Shown here one piece after another: positions 1 through 13,661 of a stretch of DNA of 64,000 nt. The notes below the pieces were generated by a model. The model saw only the letters and a list, made by a program, of their open reading frames with translations. It had not been told where the DNA came from and made no database searches. Both the position numbers and the translations under genes were made by a program. Each line of letters opens with the position of its first letter. Position 1 is the first letter of the stretch. This DNA comes from Pyrenopolyporus hunteri (taxonomy: Eukaryota > Ascomycota > Sordariomycetes > Xylariales > Hypoxylaceae). Where the stretch lies: positions 124,001 to 188,000 of the forward strand of contig CADCXC010000004.1 of assembly GCA_902806595.1 (NCBI GenBank). The letters run 5' to 3'.

Positions 1-1
1 C

Positions 2-574
2 AAGACCATCCAGGACTTCTGCGAGGCCAATAGTAAATTACTCCGGGATTCCGATCTAAGGTTGGAGCATTATGCGCTCAAGAAACAGCTGTCTCGCCAA
101 CTGCGCAACGACTGCGTGGCCAATTTCGGGACCAGACTGAATAGCCGGGTCACGGAGATCATCCCGTTCCTGACCTTCAATGCCGATGAGCAGGCGGTGC
201 TCGCCGACAAGTACATCATGGAACTAGAGGAGAGGATTTCCGGCCCAGTAGTGAACTCGGTCGACCCAGAAGAGGACAACCTCGTGGGTAATGTTCAACT
301 GAGAATCACAAACAACGCCACGATCTGCTCTGGGATTGCGAGGGAATACTACCTACCCGAGCTCGGGGCCAAGAGTATCTCTCGCGGCGTAGACGCCGTC
401 ATCGCAGGCCCGGTGATAAGCCAGTACTTGGAGGACGGCGAGGACTTCAGCGAGGACCAGCCGGAAACCAAGTACAAGGTCGGGACGAACGAGGATGGCG
501 AGGTGGAAGTGTTGCCTCTGACAGACAGTATTGGGACGAATGGATATCACGTAGGTTTCAAGTATTCCTGGTAG
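2..574 (+). CDS. Clp/AAA+-type ATPase, C-terminal part (5' end outside window)
   Basis: The frame is open from base 2 and gives 190 residues before the TAG at 572-574, so this is the 3' end of a larger gene. The visible part reads like the tail of a ClpA/ClpB-type AAA+ module: 'NFGTRLNSRVTEIIPFLTF' is the 'rF..EllnRideii.F..l' segment that follows the sensor-2 arginine region, and 'YYLPELGAKSISRGVDAVI' matches the 'yd..yGAR.l.R.i...i' segment of the small D2 subdomain. No Walker motifs are visible because they lie upstream. The last 60 residues are acidic and outside the family core. The family uses ATP hydrolysis to remodel proteins; the substrate is unknown here. The stop lies about 320 bp from the edge of the transposon block, and the base composition is normal, with no sign of RIP. 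Confidence 0.7.
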   Translation, partial: KTIQDFCEANSKLLRDSDLRLEHYALKKQLSRQLRNDCVANFGTRLNSRVTEIIPFLTFNADEQAVLADKYIMELEERISGPVVNSVDPEEDNLVGNVQLRITNNATICSGIAREYYLPELGAKSISRGVDAVIAGPVISQYLEDGEDFSEDQPETKYKVGTNEDGEVEVLPLTDSIGTNGYHVGFKYSW

Positions 575-897
575 TCATCCACGGTACATACCTCATATAT
601 GTACTTTATGTATAGGGTATGGAGGTATTTATAGGGAGGTAAGTCTTGAGTCTACTGGACGGTCGGATTTGAGGGGACGGGACGATCTGGCGTTTTCTTT
701 TTCATTTTTAATGTTGTTTTTTTCTTGACACGACCTAAAAGCCTTTTCATATGTACCGGGTACTAAAAGTCGAGTAAACGAATTAAGTATAATGTTTTCC
801 CCTATGACATATATCGCGCATTAAAAAGTGGAAGTGCTAGTGACATGAAGAAGTAGCAGGTAAAGGGGTAGATGCCATACACTAGAGACGGTGGGCC
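575..897. other. 3' flank of AAA+ gene up to transposon edge
   Basis: No gene is visible. This stretch should contain the 3' UTR and polyadenylation site of the ATPase gene. GC content falls from about 720 onward, but the sharp change to extreme AT richness comes only inside the inverted repeat at about 945. Confidence 0.5.
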
Positions 898-1050
898 ATT
901 TGACTTAAACCGCTAAACCGTCAAAACTCATAATCTTATAATCTGATTACATAATAGGTCCGCACTATACGTTATATTGTATTTTTAAACGTTAAGTTTA
1001 TTATAATTATAAGGTATTTTAAGGTATTTAATATATTATTTTATAATAAA
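898..1050 (+). repeat. Left terminal inverted repeat of the AT-rich block
   Basis: Contains the core AAACCGCTAAACCG, then TTATAATCTGATTA, then AGGTCCGCA, then TTATTATAATTATAAGGTAT. All four occur in the same order and spacing on the minus strand of about 34470-34622. Similarity continues to about 1050 and starts near the GGCC at 894-897. The outer 60 bp keep more G and C than the interior. I found no clear target-site duplication. Confidence 0.85.
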
Positions 1051-4000
1051 ATTATTATAATAAATTAATAAATTAATAAATTTAATTAAATAATTTATCG
1101 TTAATTAAAATAAATAATTTTAAATTTATTAAATATATAATTATATATATATAAATTTTTACGACGATAAATAATTTATAAAATAATATAATAATAAAAA
1201 TTAAATATAAAAATAATTTTTTATATTATATATTATATTTCGTATTTATATACGTTTAAAAAATAAAGTAGATATATTTTAATTAAAAATAAATGTAAAA
1301 TTATAAAAAAAAAATATAAATATTTATAATTAAAAAATAAAAAGTATTTAAAAAAATAAAATTAATTAAAAATAAATTAATAAATTTACGAAATAAATTT
1401 ATTAATTATTTTTTATTTAATTATTTTAATTATTACGTTTAAAAATAGGTTTATTTTCGTTATAAAAATAAAAGTTTATTTTCGATATAAAAAATATCGA
1501 AATTTAAATTAATTTTATAAATATTTATTTTTATAATTTTTTATTTTATAATATTTTAATCGTTATTTTTTATATTAAAAATAAATAAAAATAATTTTAA
1601 TTTTAAATTTTTTCGAATATTTTCGTTAATATCGTCGTTTAATTAATTAATATATTATACGAATCGAAGTTATTTAAATAATAAATTAATTAAAATATTT
1701 TCGTCGTCGTTTTTTAAAGTATATAAATTATATAAATTATTTTAATAAAATTTATAAAATTTAATATTAAACGAATTAACGAAACGTATATTATCGTTAA
1801 TTTATTTCGTATAATTTAAATTTTTACGATTAATATTTTTTTTAAATATAATTTAAAAACGTTTTTTATTATTTTATAACGTAATAAAAAATTCGATTCG
1901 TAATTTAAAAAATTTATTTTTTATATTTTTTTATATAAAATTTCGTTTATATTTATCGATAAATTTCGATAAAAAAATGAAAAATTTAACGTTTTTAACG
2001 TTACGAAAAAATAATAACGTAACGTCGAAAAATAAAAATTAAATAAATCGAATAAAAAAATATTTTATAAAAACGTATTAAAAAAAAATAATATATATTA
2101 TTATATTAATTTATTATTTATAAAATAATATTATACGTTTTATTAAAATAACGTAATATATACGTTCGTAATTTAAATATATTTTTCGTTTTAAATTTCG
2201 ATTTTAAAATTAAAAGTAAATTATTATAATTAAAAAATCGATGGATATTATAATAAAGTAAAATAAAATTATAAATTTCGTATAAAATGTTATTTTTTTC
2301 GATTATAACTATATTTTTTATATATTTTCGTATATTATTTATTATAAATTATTTTTTAACATTAAATAAAATTATATAAATGTAATTAAATTTAATTATA
2401 TTTTTAATAATACGGTAAAATTTAATATAAGTTTTATAAATTAAAATAATAATTAAAAATATAAATAAAAATTTTTAATTATTTATAACGTAATTAAATA
2501 TAAAAACGATATTTAAAATAAAATAATTATTTATATTTAATCGATAAAATGTTTCGATTTATAACGTACGTTACGGTTATAAAATAAGTTTTATTTTACT
2601 TTTAAAAAATATTTATTTTTCGAAATTTAAAACGATAAAATATTTTTAATTTATAAATAAAATTATTAATTAATTTTAATTATATTATAATTTATAAAAA
2701 TATAATTTATTATTTAATCGCTTAAATATATAAAAGTAATATCGTTTATTATTATTTAAAATTAAAAAAATATTATCGTCGAATATTTTTATACGAAAAT
2801 TACGATTAAATAATATAAATATCGAAAAAAAAAATTATTATCGTTTTTATTTTCGCGATTATTTTTTTTTATTTTCGTATTAAATATTTTTAATAACGAT
2901 ATAATATATATAATATATTATTATATAATGTAATTTTTTATTATCGAATATATATAAATTAAATAATAAGTAAAAATTAATAAAATATTTTAAATAATAA
3001 ATATTAAAAATTCGAAAAAAATGTTTATTATTTTTATATAATGGAATTTTAAATGGTTTAAAATATCGAAACGTTATATTAAAAATATACGAAATTTTCG
3101 AATTTAACGAAAAAAATTTAATAATTTATAATATTAATTTTTTATTATAATTCGACGTTATTAATAAAAAAATAAAATTAAAAATATAAAAATAAAAACG
3201 TTATTTAATATTTACGATTTACGTAACGTAAATATATAAAAGAAATATAAATATATAATTTATAAATAATTTACGAAAAAATGTATGTAGTTTACGTTTC
3301 GATGTTAATTTCGTTAAATATTTAAATAATATTTTTACGTATTATTTACGTAAATTTTTTTTTTTTTTTTATCGTATATTAATATAAAGTTTTAAACTTT
3401 ATTAACTTTAATAATTCGACCGTTTATATAATTTAAATCATTCGAAATAATATTCGTTTTTATTTATTATTTCGATTATTTTAAAATATATTAATTACTT
3501 TTAAAATTTTTTACGTTAAATAGTAACGATATCGATTATAATTTAAATTATTACGTTTATTATATTTTAATCGATAACGTTTAAATTATTAAAAACGACG
3601 TAAATCGTTTTTATTTTAATTTTTTTAATTAATTTAATAATCCGTAATTTATATAATCGATTAATAATATTTTACGTAACGAAAAATATTAATTTTACGT
3701 TTTTTAATTTTTTAAAAATTTTATAAATACGTTATAATTAAATTATTCGATTTAATATTAATTAATTATTAAATACTTTATTTTATAACTTTTAATTTTA
3801 ATTATTAATTATTTTTTTATAATAATTTACTTTTATTTTAATGTAATTTCGATATTTTATACGTTTTCGACGATAAAATTAAATATTTAAAAATTAAAAA
3901 ACGAAAATATACGATATTTTATAATAAATGTTATTAAATTACGTAATCGTATTATAATTATAAACAAATTTATATAATTTTTAAAAAATAAAAATCTTAG

Positions 4001-4874
4001 TTTTTTTATAATAAAATAAATATTTATAATTAAAGAATTTTTTTATTTATAAACGATATTAAAAATATTTTTTTTTTACGTGTCGACGTTTATAAAATAT
4101 TTAATCGAAAAAAATTTATATCGATATTTAAGTTAAAAAATAATAATTACGTATTAATTTTTTACGTATTTTATTTATTTCGATCGTTATATAAATAAAA
4201 AATTTTATTTTATAATAAGGAATTTTATTAATTTTACGAGGTAAGTTTTAAATATTTATTTATTCGATTTACGTAGATAATTTTCGATAATATAATTATA
4301 CGATTTTTCGAAATTTCGAAAATAAATCGATTCGTTTTTTTTATTTTTAAAGATATTATTAACGATAATATTACGATATTTTTTAAAAATATAACAATAT
4401 CGTTTATTTCGTAAATATTTTAATTATTTAAAAATAAATTATTTATTTCGAATAAATATTTTCGTTTTTAAATTTACGATAATAATAGCGACGATAATTT
4501 TAACGATTGTAAAAATAAATTATATTAATATTATTTCGTTAATAAAAGGATTATAATACGTTAAAATAATAAAAATAATAATTTATTTAACAATAACGAT
4601 AATAAATTTAAAAGAAATTATTTTACGGTTAAAAATAAAATGCTTCGATTATTTAAATCGGTTAATAACGCTTTAAATAATAGTATATATAATAATATAA
4701 ATAATAAAAATAACGTTAAATTAAACGTTTATAATGTAAATTCGAAATAAATTATTTTTTTTAAATATATAAAATAATATTAATATAATATTAATAAAAA
4801 AAATAAATATAATAACGGTAATTATAATAATTTTTTAATATATGTTATAATTCGATATAATAATTTATTTTTAT

Positions 4875-5012
4875 TAAATAATCGACATCGAAACTTCGAA
4901 CGATTTCGCCGCCGTTAATATTTTTATATATATATATATATATTTTTTTTTTTTATAATATTAATAAAATTTTATTTTAACTTTTAATATTACGTATTAT
5001 ATTAATGAATAT
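4875..5012 (+). repeat. Diverged copy of the end repeat found at 27172-27312
   Basis: Shares the order CGAA.CTTCGA, TTTCGCCG (TACGCCG in the other copies), a TATATATA run, a T-rich run, TATAATATTAATAAAATTT and AATATTACG with the left end at 27172, in the same orientation, with an internal deletion of the TTTCGAATTATAATT part. A further weak match of the T-run plus TATAATATTAA part lies at about 28600-28640. Confidence 0.5.
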
Positions 5013-6948
5013 ATATAATATATTTAAGTTTTATTTCGTTTATTTTTATTTTTATAAATAATTTTAACGTTAAATAACGTTTTATAATAATTTATTTTTT
5101 AAATAACTTTCGAAAATAATTTATATATTAAATATTATTTAATTAATTTTACGGTTTATTATAAATATTTATTACGATATTATATAATCGTTTAATATTA
5201 TTTATTAATTAATAATAAAATGCGGGACGACTTCGTTATTCGTTATATATATATAAAATTATAGTTTAAAAAATCGTAATTATTTAACGAAATTAAATAA
5301 TTAATAACGAAAAAAAATATTTATAAATTATAACTTATTTATTTTTTATTTTTTTTATTAAGTTAAAGTAAAATAAAATAATAATTATTTATAAATATTA
5401 ATAATTTAATAAAAAAAAATTTTAATAAAAGTCGATTATTTTAAATATTATATATATTTATTTTAAATTATAACGCGTATTTATCTTCGTATAATTATAT
5501 TTTTCGTCGAATAATTTTTAATTTATTAATATTTTATTATAATTAATTTAAATTATATTTAATTTCGTTTAATTCGCTTCGATATTAAGTTATTTTTTTA
5601 CGAAATATTTCGTTTAATATTAATAATAATTATTTACTTTCGATAATATAATATTTTAAATAATTTTTTAAAATATAATAATTTTTTTTATATAGATTTA
5701 ACGAATTATATTAAGTAAAATTTAAAAAATATCGTATAAATTATTCGTTATAAAATTATTATATTTTTAAAATTAAAAAATTATCGAAATTATATTTTTT
5801 TAACGATTTTTATAATTTTTATATTAATCGCATTAAATCGAAATCCGTTTTATTAATTATATTTATAACGAAGTTAATTACATCGTTATTTACGTTAAAT
5901 TATATATAATAAATATAATTAATTTTTCGATAATTTTTTTTCGATGTAAACGTAATACGATAATTATTTTATTATTCGATAAATTTAATATATTTTCGTT
6001 TTAAAATATCGCCGTAAATAATATAAAATATTATTTAATTAATAATATTATTATAATCGAATATATTATTATTTATTAAAAATTTGAAATATATTTATAA
6101 ATATTAAATTAATTTTCGTATTAAAATTATTAAAATATTTTATAAAAATTTATAATTTAACGTTTTATTACGTTTTTAAATAATTATATTTATTATTATT
6201 CGATTTTTTTATTTTATTTATTAAAATTTTATTTATAAAATTTAAAAATTTAATAATTTTATTATTAAATCGTTTCGTTTTTATTTAAATTAATTATAAT
6301 TACTTTTAATTTATTATATATAATTAATATAAATTATACGAATATTATAAAAAATATTTTAACGCCGTAATTTATTTAAATTAATTATAATCGAAATTTT
6401 AATTTAATTATAAAAAAAAATATTAATTTAATATGTTTACGAATAAAAAAATAAATTTATTAACATTATATTATAATATTATACGAAAATATACATTAAT
6501 ATTAATATAAATTTTAAATTCGATAAAACGAAACTTTTAATATTTATTTATAAATTATATATAATTAAAATTCGAAACTATAAATATTCGTTTTTTCGCC
6601 GTTTTTTTAAATCGTTTTTTTTTCGAAACGTTATTATACGATTTTTAAATATTATTTTTTATAAATATTATAAATTAAATTACGAATAATATTTAATTTT
6701 AAATGTTTTCGAATAATTTTTTAAATTTAATTTTTATTTAAATTTTTAAATAAATTCGATATTTATTAATAATTATTAAAAAATTTATATAATCGATTTT
6801 TAATATATTATTATTTATTTAAATCGTTAATTTTTCGAATTATATTATTTTTAAAATAAATTTAAATTAATTAAAAATTACTTTTATAAAATAATATAAT
6901 AACTTTTAATTTTTTTCGAATTTTACGATTATTTTTATAATTATATAC

Positions 6949-7032
6949 TTTTTAATATAATTATTAATATAATTTTTAATATAATTTTTAATATAATTTT
7001 TAATATAATTTTTAATATAATTTTTAATATAA
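6949..7032. repeat. 12-bp tandem repeat, 7 units
   Basis: Seven units of TTTTTAATATAA in a row; the second unit has a single A-for-T change and the others are identical. Such identity inside heavily mutated DNA suggests expansion after or late in the RIP decay. Confidence 0.9.
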
Positions 7033-7079
7033 TTTTCGTAACACCCTTTAACTTTTATAAAAAACCACTCGTATTATTT

Positions 7080-7235
7080 TTCGAAAAACCGTCGCGAAAA
7101 ATTACTTTATATTAACTTTCGATAAAACCGTCGTAAAAAACCATCCTTATTACTTTTTTAAAAATCTTTCGAAAAAACCGTCGTAAATAATTACTTTATA
7201 TTACTTTTCGAAAAAACCGTCGTAAAAAACCACCC
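7080..7235. repeat. Imperfect minisatellite with AAACCGTCGTAAA core
   Basis: The core A(A)ACCGTCG(T/C)(A/G)AA occurs four times, at about 7086, 7125, 7175 and 7213. The units are separated by 38-50 bp and carry related flanks of the type AAAAACCA or AAATTACTTTATATTA. The plus strand keeps C and lacks G outside CpG. Confidence 0.7.
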
Positions 7236-7430
7236 GTATAACTATATTTAATTTTAAATATATAATTCGAAAAATTCTTCGAAAAATATTACGAAAAATA
7301 CGTCGAATTAAAATTAAATTTATATAATTAAATTTATATAATTAAATCTATACTTATAATTAAATTTATATAATTTAAATCTTTTAAATAAAATTATACA
7401 TTAAATTAAAATTAAATTTATATAATTAAA

Positions 7431-7528
7431 TTTATTTAATTCGATTTATTTAATTCGATTTATTTAATTCGATTTATTTAATTCGATTTATTTAATTCGA
7501 TTTATTTAATTCGATTTATTTAATTCGA
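7431..7528. repeat. 14-bp tandem repeat, 7 perfect units
   Basis: TTTATTTAATTCGA is repeated seven times without a mismatch. It is flanked on both sides by related ATTAAATTTATATA repeats (about 7305-7430 and 7540-7620). Confidence 0.9.
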
Positions 7529-10500
7529 TTTTTTTAAATTAAATTATACATTAAATTAAAATTAAATCTATATAATTAAATCTATATAATTAAATTAATT
7601 TAATTAAATTAATTTAATTAATAAAATCGTTTATTAAAATGTAAATAATTTTAAATATAATAATTGTAATATATATAATAATTTAATTAAATAATTTAAT
7701 TAATTATATAAAAATATAATATAAATCGTTACGTAAAACGTACGCGTAATTTATTAACGTAACGTAACGTAATATAATATAATATAATATATAATTAATA
7801 TAACGTAAAAAATATAATTCGTAAATTTTTACGTAATTAAATTTTTTTTTATTAAGAAAAAAAATCGAAATAATATTTCGAAAAAACTTCGAATAAAACG
7901 ATAAATTAATTTTAATATTTTAAATATATTATAAATAATTTAAAATTTTTTTATCGCGTATATTTCGATAATATATAAATTCGCGTATATATTTTACGAA
8001 TTTTTTAATATAAGTAATTTATTCGTAACGAAAATACCTTTATTATTATAATTTTTATTCGAAAAATTATAATAATACATTAATTTTAAATTATTTTTTT
8101 TTTAGATATTTGATAATTCGAAAATATAATAATTTTATTTAAAAAAATCGAAATATTTTTATTTTAATATTATCGATATTATATTTTTTTAATGGATATT
8201 TTATTTAAATAAATATTATTAAAATATTTAATAATTAATTTTAAAATTATATTTATTTCGAAGTTTATAAAAAATTTATATTTATAAAATTTTATTATTT
8301 AAATATTAATTAACGATTAAATTTTTATATAATTTTAAATTTGTTTTAAATCGTAATATATTAATTTTATTAATTTAAATATATAACCATCGAAAAAAAA
8401 TAAAAATAAATAAAAAAAATAATTATAATAAAAAATTATAAATTAAAATATAAAGTTTTTCGTAATATTAATTAATATAAATAATATAAAATAATGTAAT
8501 TTATATCGATAAAAAATTAAAAAAAATTCGATAATTAATTATACGAAATTATTTATAAATCGTTTATTTAATTATAAAGTTATATTTACTTAAATTTATA
8601 ATAATAAAATTTATATATAATATAAAAAAAAGTATTTTTTACGGATATTATTTAAATTTATTACGGGATTTTAACGTAATTTTAATTTAAAAATTTAAAA
8701 TTAAATTATTTTAATTTATACGTATCGATAATTAAATATTTTAAAATATAAATTAAAATTATTATTAAAAAATTAAATTATTTATTTTTTATAAAAAAAA
8801 TATTTTTAATATATATTAATTAAAATAAATAAATTTAAAATATTTAATTTTTTATAAGTTATTAATTTAAATATATAATAAGGAAAATGTTTTTATTTAC
8901 GATTAAAAAGTAATTATTAAAGATTATTAACGAGACGTTTTTATTAACGCGTAATAAAATATATAATAAAATTTTTTAATTTTTATTAACGGGGTTCGAT
9001 GTTTTTTTTTAACGCGTAATAAAGTTTTTTTTAATAAATATTTCGGTTTTAAATTAATATTTTATATTAATATTAATAATCGAACTTTAATCGTTAATAA
9101 TTAAACGGGATTTTAATTATCGATGGTAATTTTATTTAATTTTTAAAAACGTTATACGATATCGTAAAATTTTCGATAATAATAAATAAATTTTTATATT
9201 TAATCGAAATGTCGAAACGTTCGAAATAATCGTTATTATATATAATAATAATTAACTCGAAAAAAAAACCGAAGAAATAAAATTATTTACCGTTTTATTT
9301 TACGATAATATTATATTTAATATTAAAATAATTTATATAACGTATTTAAATATTTAAATAATAATTAATATTATAAATTAATTTATTTAACGTTTAATAT
9401 TTTTAAGTTTTTAATACGGTTATTAAATTAATAAATATTATTTATATTTTAATAATAATTAATTTTAACGTATATAAAAAAAATATAAAATAGATATTAT
9501 TAAAAATATATAATAAAAAAAAAATTTATTTTATAAAAAAATTATTTAATTTTTTAACGATAATTACCGTTAACGGTGTTTTATTTATTTTTTTTTTTAT
9601 TAACTTATTATTAATAAATGGAAAAAAAAATGTAAAAAATTTAAAAAGTTATTAAATTTTTCGAATTTGTTAAATTTATTAAATCCGTTACTTTTTTATT
9701 AATTTATTATTTTTTTAAATTTAAATTTTATTATTATTTATACGCATCGATTTAAATTTAATATTAAATTTTATTATATATAATTTTAAATTAATTTTAT
9801 TACGGGTAAAAAAATTAAATATAATTTAATTATATTAAATAATTTTTTTTATTTAATATCGAAGTAATTATTATAAGTATATTAAAAAGGTATAATAATA
9901 TACGAAGGAAAAACGTTTATTATAAAACGATGTAATAATTAAATTACGAATTAAATTATTTTTTTATTAATATTACGTTAATAATGTCGGAAAAAAAATA
10001 ACGTTTATTTTAATTTACGCGATAAAAATTTATATATTTATTAAAAACTTTATTTAATATTACGTTAATATATATTAATATAAAGTAAATAAACGTTATA
10101 ATTTTTTATTTTAAATTTTTTTACTTTTTATACGATTAATTCGTAAATAATATAATTTATAAATTTAATTTTAATAAATGAAAACTTTATAAATAAATTA
10201 AAAATATAAAATTTATTTCGAAGGTAATTTTATCGCGATTTAATAAAGTTATTTTATTATAATTAAAAAATTATAAAAAAATGGAAATAAATTATTTATT
10301 AAATTTAAAAACGAATTTTTAAAAAATTTTAAAAAACGTTATTATATATATATTATTTACGGTTTATATAATTATATATCGAAATTATATAAAATTTTTT
10401 TTTTAAAAATATAATATTAACGATTTATTATTTTTTTTTTATCCGTTTATATTTACGTAAAAAATCGTAATTTAAAACGAAAATTCGAATAATAATTTAT

Positions 10501-11794
10501 TTTTTAATAATTTAAAGTTTTTATTATTACGATCGGATTTCGATTCGTATTTTACTTCGTTATTATCGTTCGATAAATTATGAAAAACGATTTTTTCGAA
10601 TTAAAATAAAAAATCGTTTTAAGTTTATTTTTAAATATATAATAAAACGATAAAAACTAGTTAATTTTTTAAAATTAATTAAAAAAATCGTTAATATTTA
10701 ATAAAAAATAATTAAATTTATTATACGTATTAATATTTTATTAACGCGGGTTTTTATCGATTTTATATTTAATAATAATAACTTTTTAAATATTATAGTC
10801 GTCGTCGAAAAAAAAAAGTAATTTTTTTTATCGTAAAAATTAAAAAAATTAAAATAAAACGAAATAATTATATTAATATAATAAACGAAATAAATTATAA
10901 GTTTCGATAAAAATTTACTTATAACGGTTAATATTATATCGATTAAAAAAATCCCCGTATTTTATAATTATTAAATTACCGTTAAATAAATTATTTAAAC
11001 GAAAAAATTAAATGTATCGTTTTTAAATAAAAAATCGAAAAAATTTACACGAAATATTATAATTATTATTAATAAAAAACGATTTAATAATTTTTCGTAA
11101 AATTTAAAATCGTTTATTATATTAAAAAAATCGAATTTTTATATCGAATTATTATTAATTAACGAAAAATCGCATTTATTTATCGACGTTAACGTAAATT
11201 TTATTACCGTTTTAAATTTTTATAATCGTAATCGTTTTAATAAAATATTTATTAATAAATTTTTTATATTTTTATTTATACATTTTTTACGATAACGTAA
11301 TACGTTTATTAAAAAACGTAAAATTACGTAACCGTTAATTAAATTTATTAAATTTATAAATCGTAATTTTCGATTAATCGATATTAATAAAAATTTTAAT
11401 AATAATTTATAAAAAAGTTAAAATTAATTAACTTCGTAATTTATTTAAAAAATATTAAATAATAAATATAATATTTATTAACGAATATTATTATTTAAAT
11501 TTAAATATTATAAAAAATTTATACGTGGAAAATTTTTATAAATTTATTAAAATTAAATAAATTAAATTAAAATAATTTATTGATATAATTATAATTATAA
11601 TATATTATTTTAATCGGTGTTTATAAATGTATATTTATATTTTTTTAATTTTTTCCTTTTATTTTTTTTTTTAAATATATGAGTTTATTAAATTAAATAT
11701 TTAAATAAATATGTAATTTTTATTTACGATTTTAACATTTAAATATTTATAAAAAAATGCGACTTTAATATAATACGATTATTTATTATTATTA

Positions 11795-11827
11795 TCGTTA
11801 TTATTATTATTATTATTATTATTATTT
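11795..11827. repeat. TTA/ATT microsatellite
   Basis: A run of ATT triplets, interrupted once by ATCGTT, inside the AT-rich block. Confidence 0.8.
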
Positions 11828-12264
11828 TATACGTTTGTTTTTTATTACGCCGTCGATTATTCGACGCCGTTAAAATATCGTATAACGTTACGATATAAAT
11901 TTTATTTTCGTAATTAAATAAATATAAATGAAATTTTAAATCGAATTTATATAAATATTTATTTATTTAATAAATTTATTTAAATTTTAATCGAAATTTA
12001 TTTTTTATTTTAAAATAAAAATTTAATATTTAAGATTAAAAAAAAATAAAATAATTAATAAAAATGAAAAATAATTAATAAAATCGATTTAAATTATAAT
12101 TAATTTAAACTTTTTAATGTAATTTAATATATTTTATTTTAAAAATTAAAATGTATTTTTTAAAATAAATTTAATTTTTATAATTATTATTTTAATTACG
12201 ACTTTTATTATAATTTATATTACGATTTAATTTTTTATAATTTTTTTATTTAATAATTTTTATT

Positions 12265-12545
12265 ACGTATATCGATTATTATATTAATTATTATATTAAT
12301 TATTATATCGATTATTATATTTATTATTATATCGATTATCGTTATATTAATTATCGTTATATTAATTATTATTATATCGATTATCGTTATATCGATTATT
12401 ATTACATTAATTATTATTACATCGATTATTATTATATCGACGTTATTATATCGACCGTTATTATATTTATTATTATATTTATTATTATATTTATTATTAT
12501 TATATCGATTATTATATTTATTATTATATTTATTATTATATAAAT
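12265..12545. repeat. Degenerate ATT/ATCG minisatellite, ~280 bp
   Basis: Alternating short units such as TATCGATTATTATAT, TATTAATTATTATAT and TATCGTTATAT repeat for about 280 bp. CG appears only inside ATCGATT or ATCGTTA, which suggests an ancestral unit with CpG that resisted mutation. Confidence 0.75.
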
Positions 12546-13399
12546 ATTTTATATTTTTTAAACGAATTTTTATTTATTTTTTATAATTTTTTTTAACGGT
12601 AAATTAAAAAATAAAAAGTTAATTATTTAAAAGTATATTATTTATAAATTAAACGATTATATAACGTTAATTATATAATACGATTATAATTAAAAAAATT
12701 CTTTTATTTATATATTTAAATAATTTTAATTTTATTAATATTATATTTATTTATTTAAATAATTAAAATAATTAACATTATTAATTAAAATAAATATATT
12801 TTTATTACGTTTAATTTATACGTTATCGAAAAATATTTATTAAAATTAAATTTATAATAATAACTTTTAATAATGATTTTATTAATTATATTTTATTATA
12901 AATAATTAATAAAATTAATTAAAAATCGAATTATTACGGTAAATTTATTAACGTAAATAATGAAAATTAAAGTAAATTAAAAAAATATTTTTTATTATTT
13001 TTAATTATAACGGATTTTAAAGTTAATTAATTCGTTAATTTATTAGTTTTTTTTATTTTTATATTCGATTAAAATTTCGGCGGCGTAAATAACGATTAAC
13101 GGTTAAATTTAAAATTTAAAATAATAAAAAATAATAAAAGTGTAAATTTTTTTTTCGAAGTAAACGAATTAATAACATTAATAATAACCGTTATTTTTTT
13201 TAATTTAACATTCGGGGTATTTATATTATAAATTACTTCGAAAATGTATTATATCGATTATTTAAATAATTTTAATAACGGTGGAAATTTACGTATAAAA
13301 ATAAACGATAAAATTATATTATAATAATAATAAAATCGTATATATTTCGAAAAAAAATTATAAAAATTAAAATTATTATTAAAATTTATTATAAATAAT

Positions 13400-13661
13400 T
13401 TATTACGAAATATAAGTAATTAAAATATTAAAAACTAAATAATATATACGCATTAAAAATATATATCCCTAAGTTTTATATTAATTTATAATTTTACGTA
13501 TTATTTAATTAATAACGTTTATAAAAGGGAAATTTTTTTTTATAAATAAATAAAAGTTTCGTATGTTTTTTTATAATATATTTTTTTTATATATTTCTAA
13601 AAAATTATTTGTATCGTTTTTATTTTAATTCTTTAAAAATTAAATATTATATAACGTAAAA
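13400..13661 (+). repeat. 5' LTR of the degraded retrotransposon
   Basis: Aligns along its whole length with 20963-21222. Shared landmarks include TAATATATAC, AAAATATATATCC, TAATTAATAACG, ATAAATAAATAAAAGTTTCG and TTAAATATTATATAACGTAA. Most differences from the 3' LTR in the second half are losses of C here (C to T on this strand) while G is kept, for example AAAAGGGAAATT here against AAAAAAAAACTT there. Confidence 0.85.

Noticed and set aside
7035..7043. TTCGTAACA as the inverted end of an LTR like that at 13400, suggesting a solo LTR
   Set aside because: The match is nine bases. The sequence to its left is a 12-bp tandem array and does not align with the LTR.
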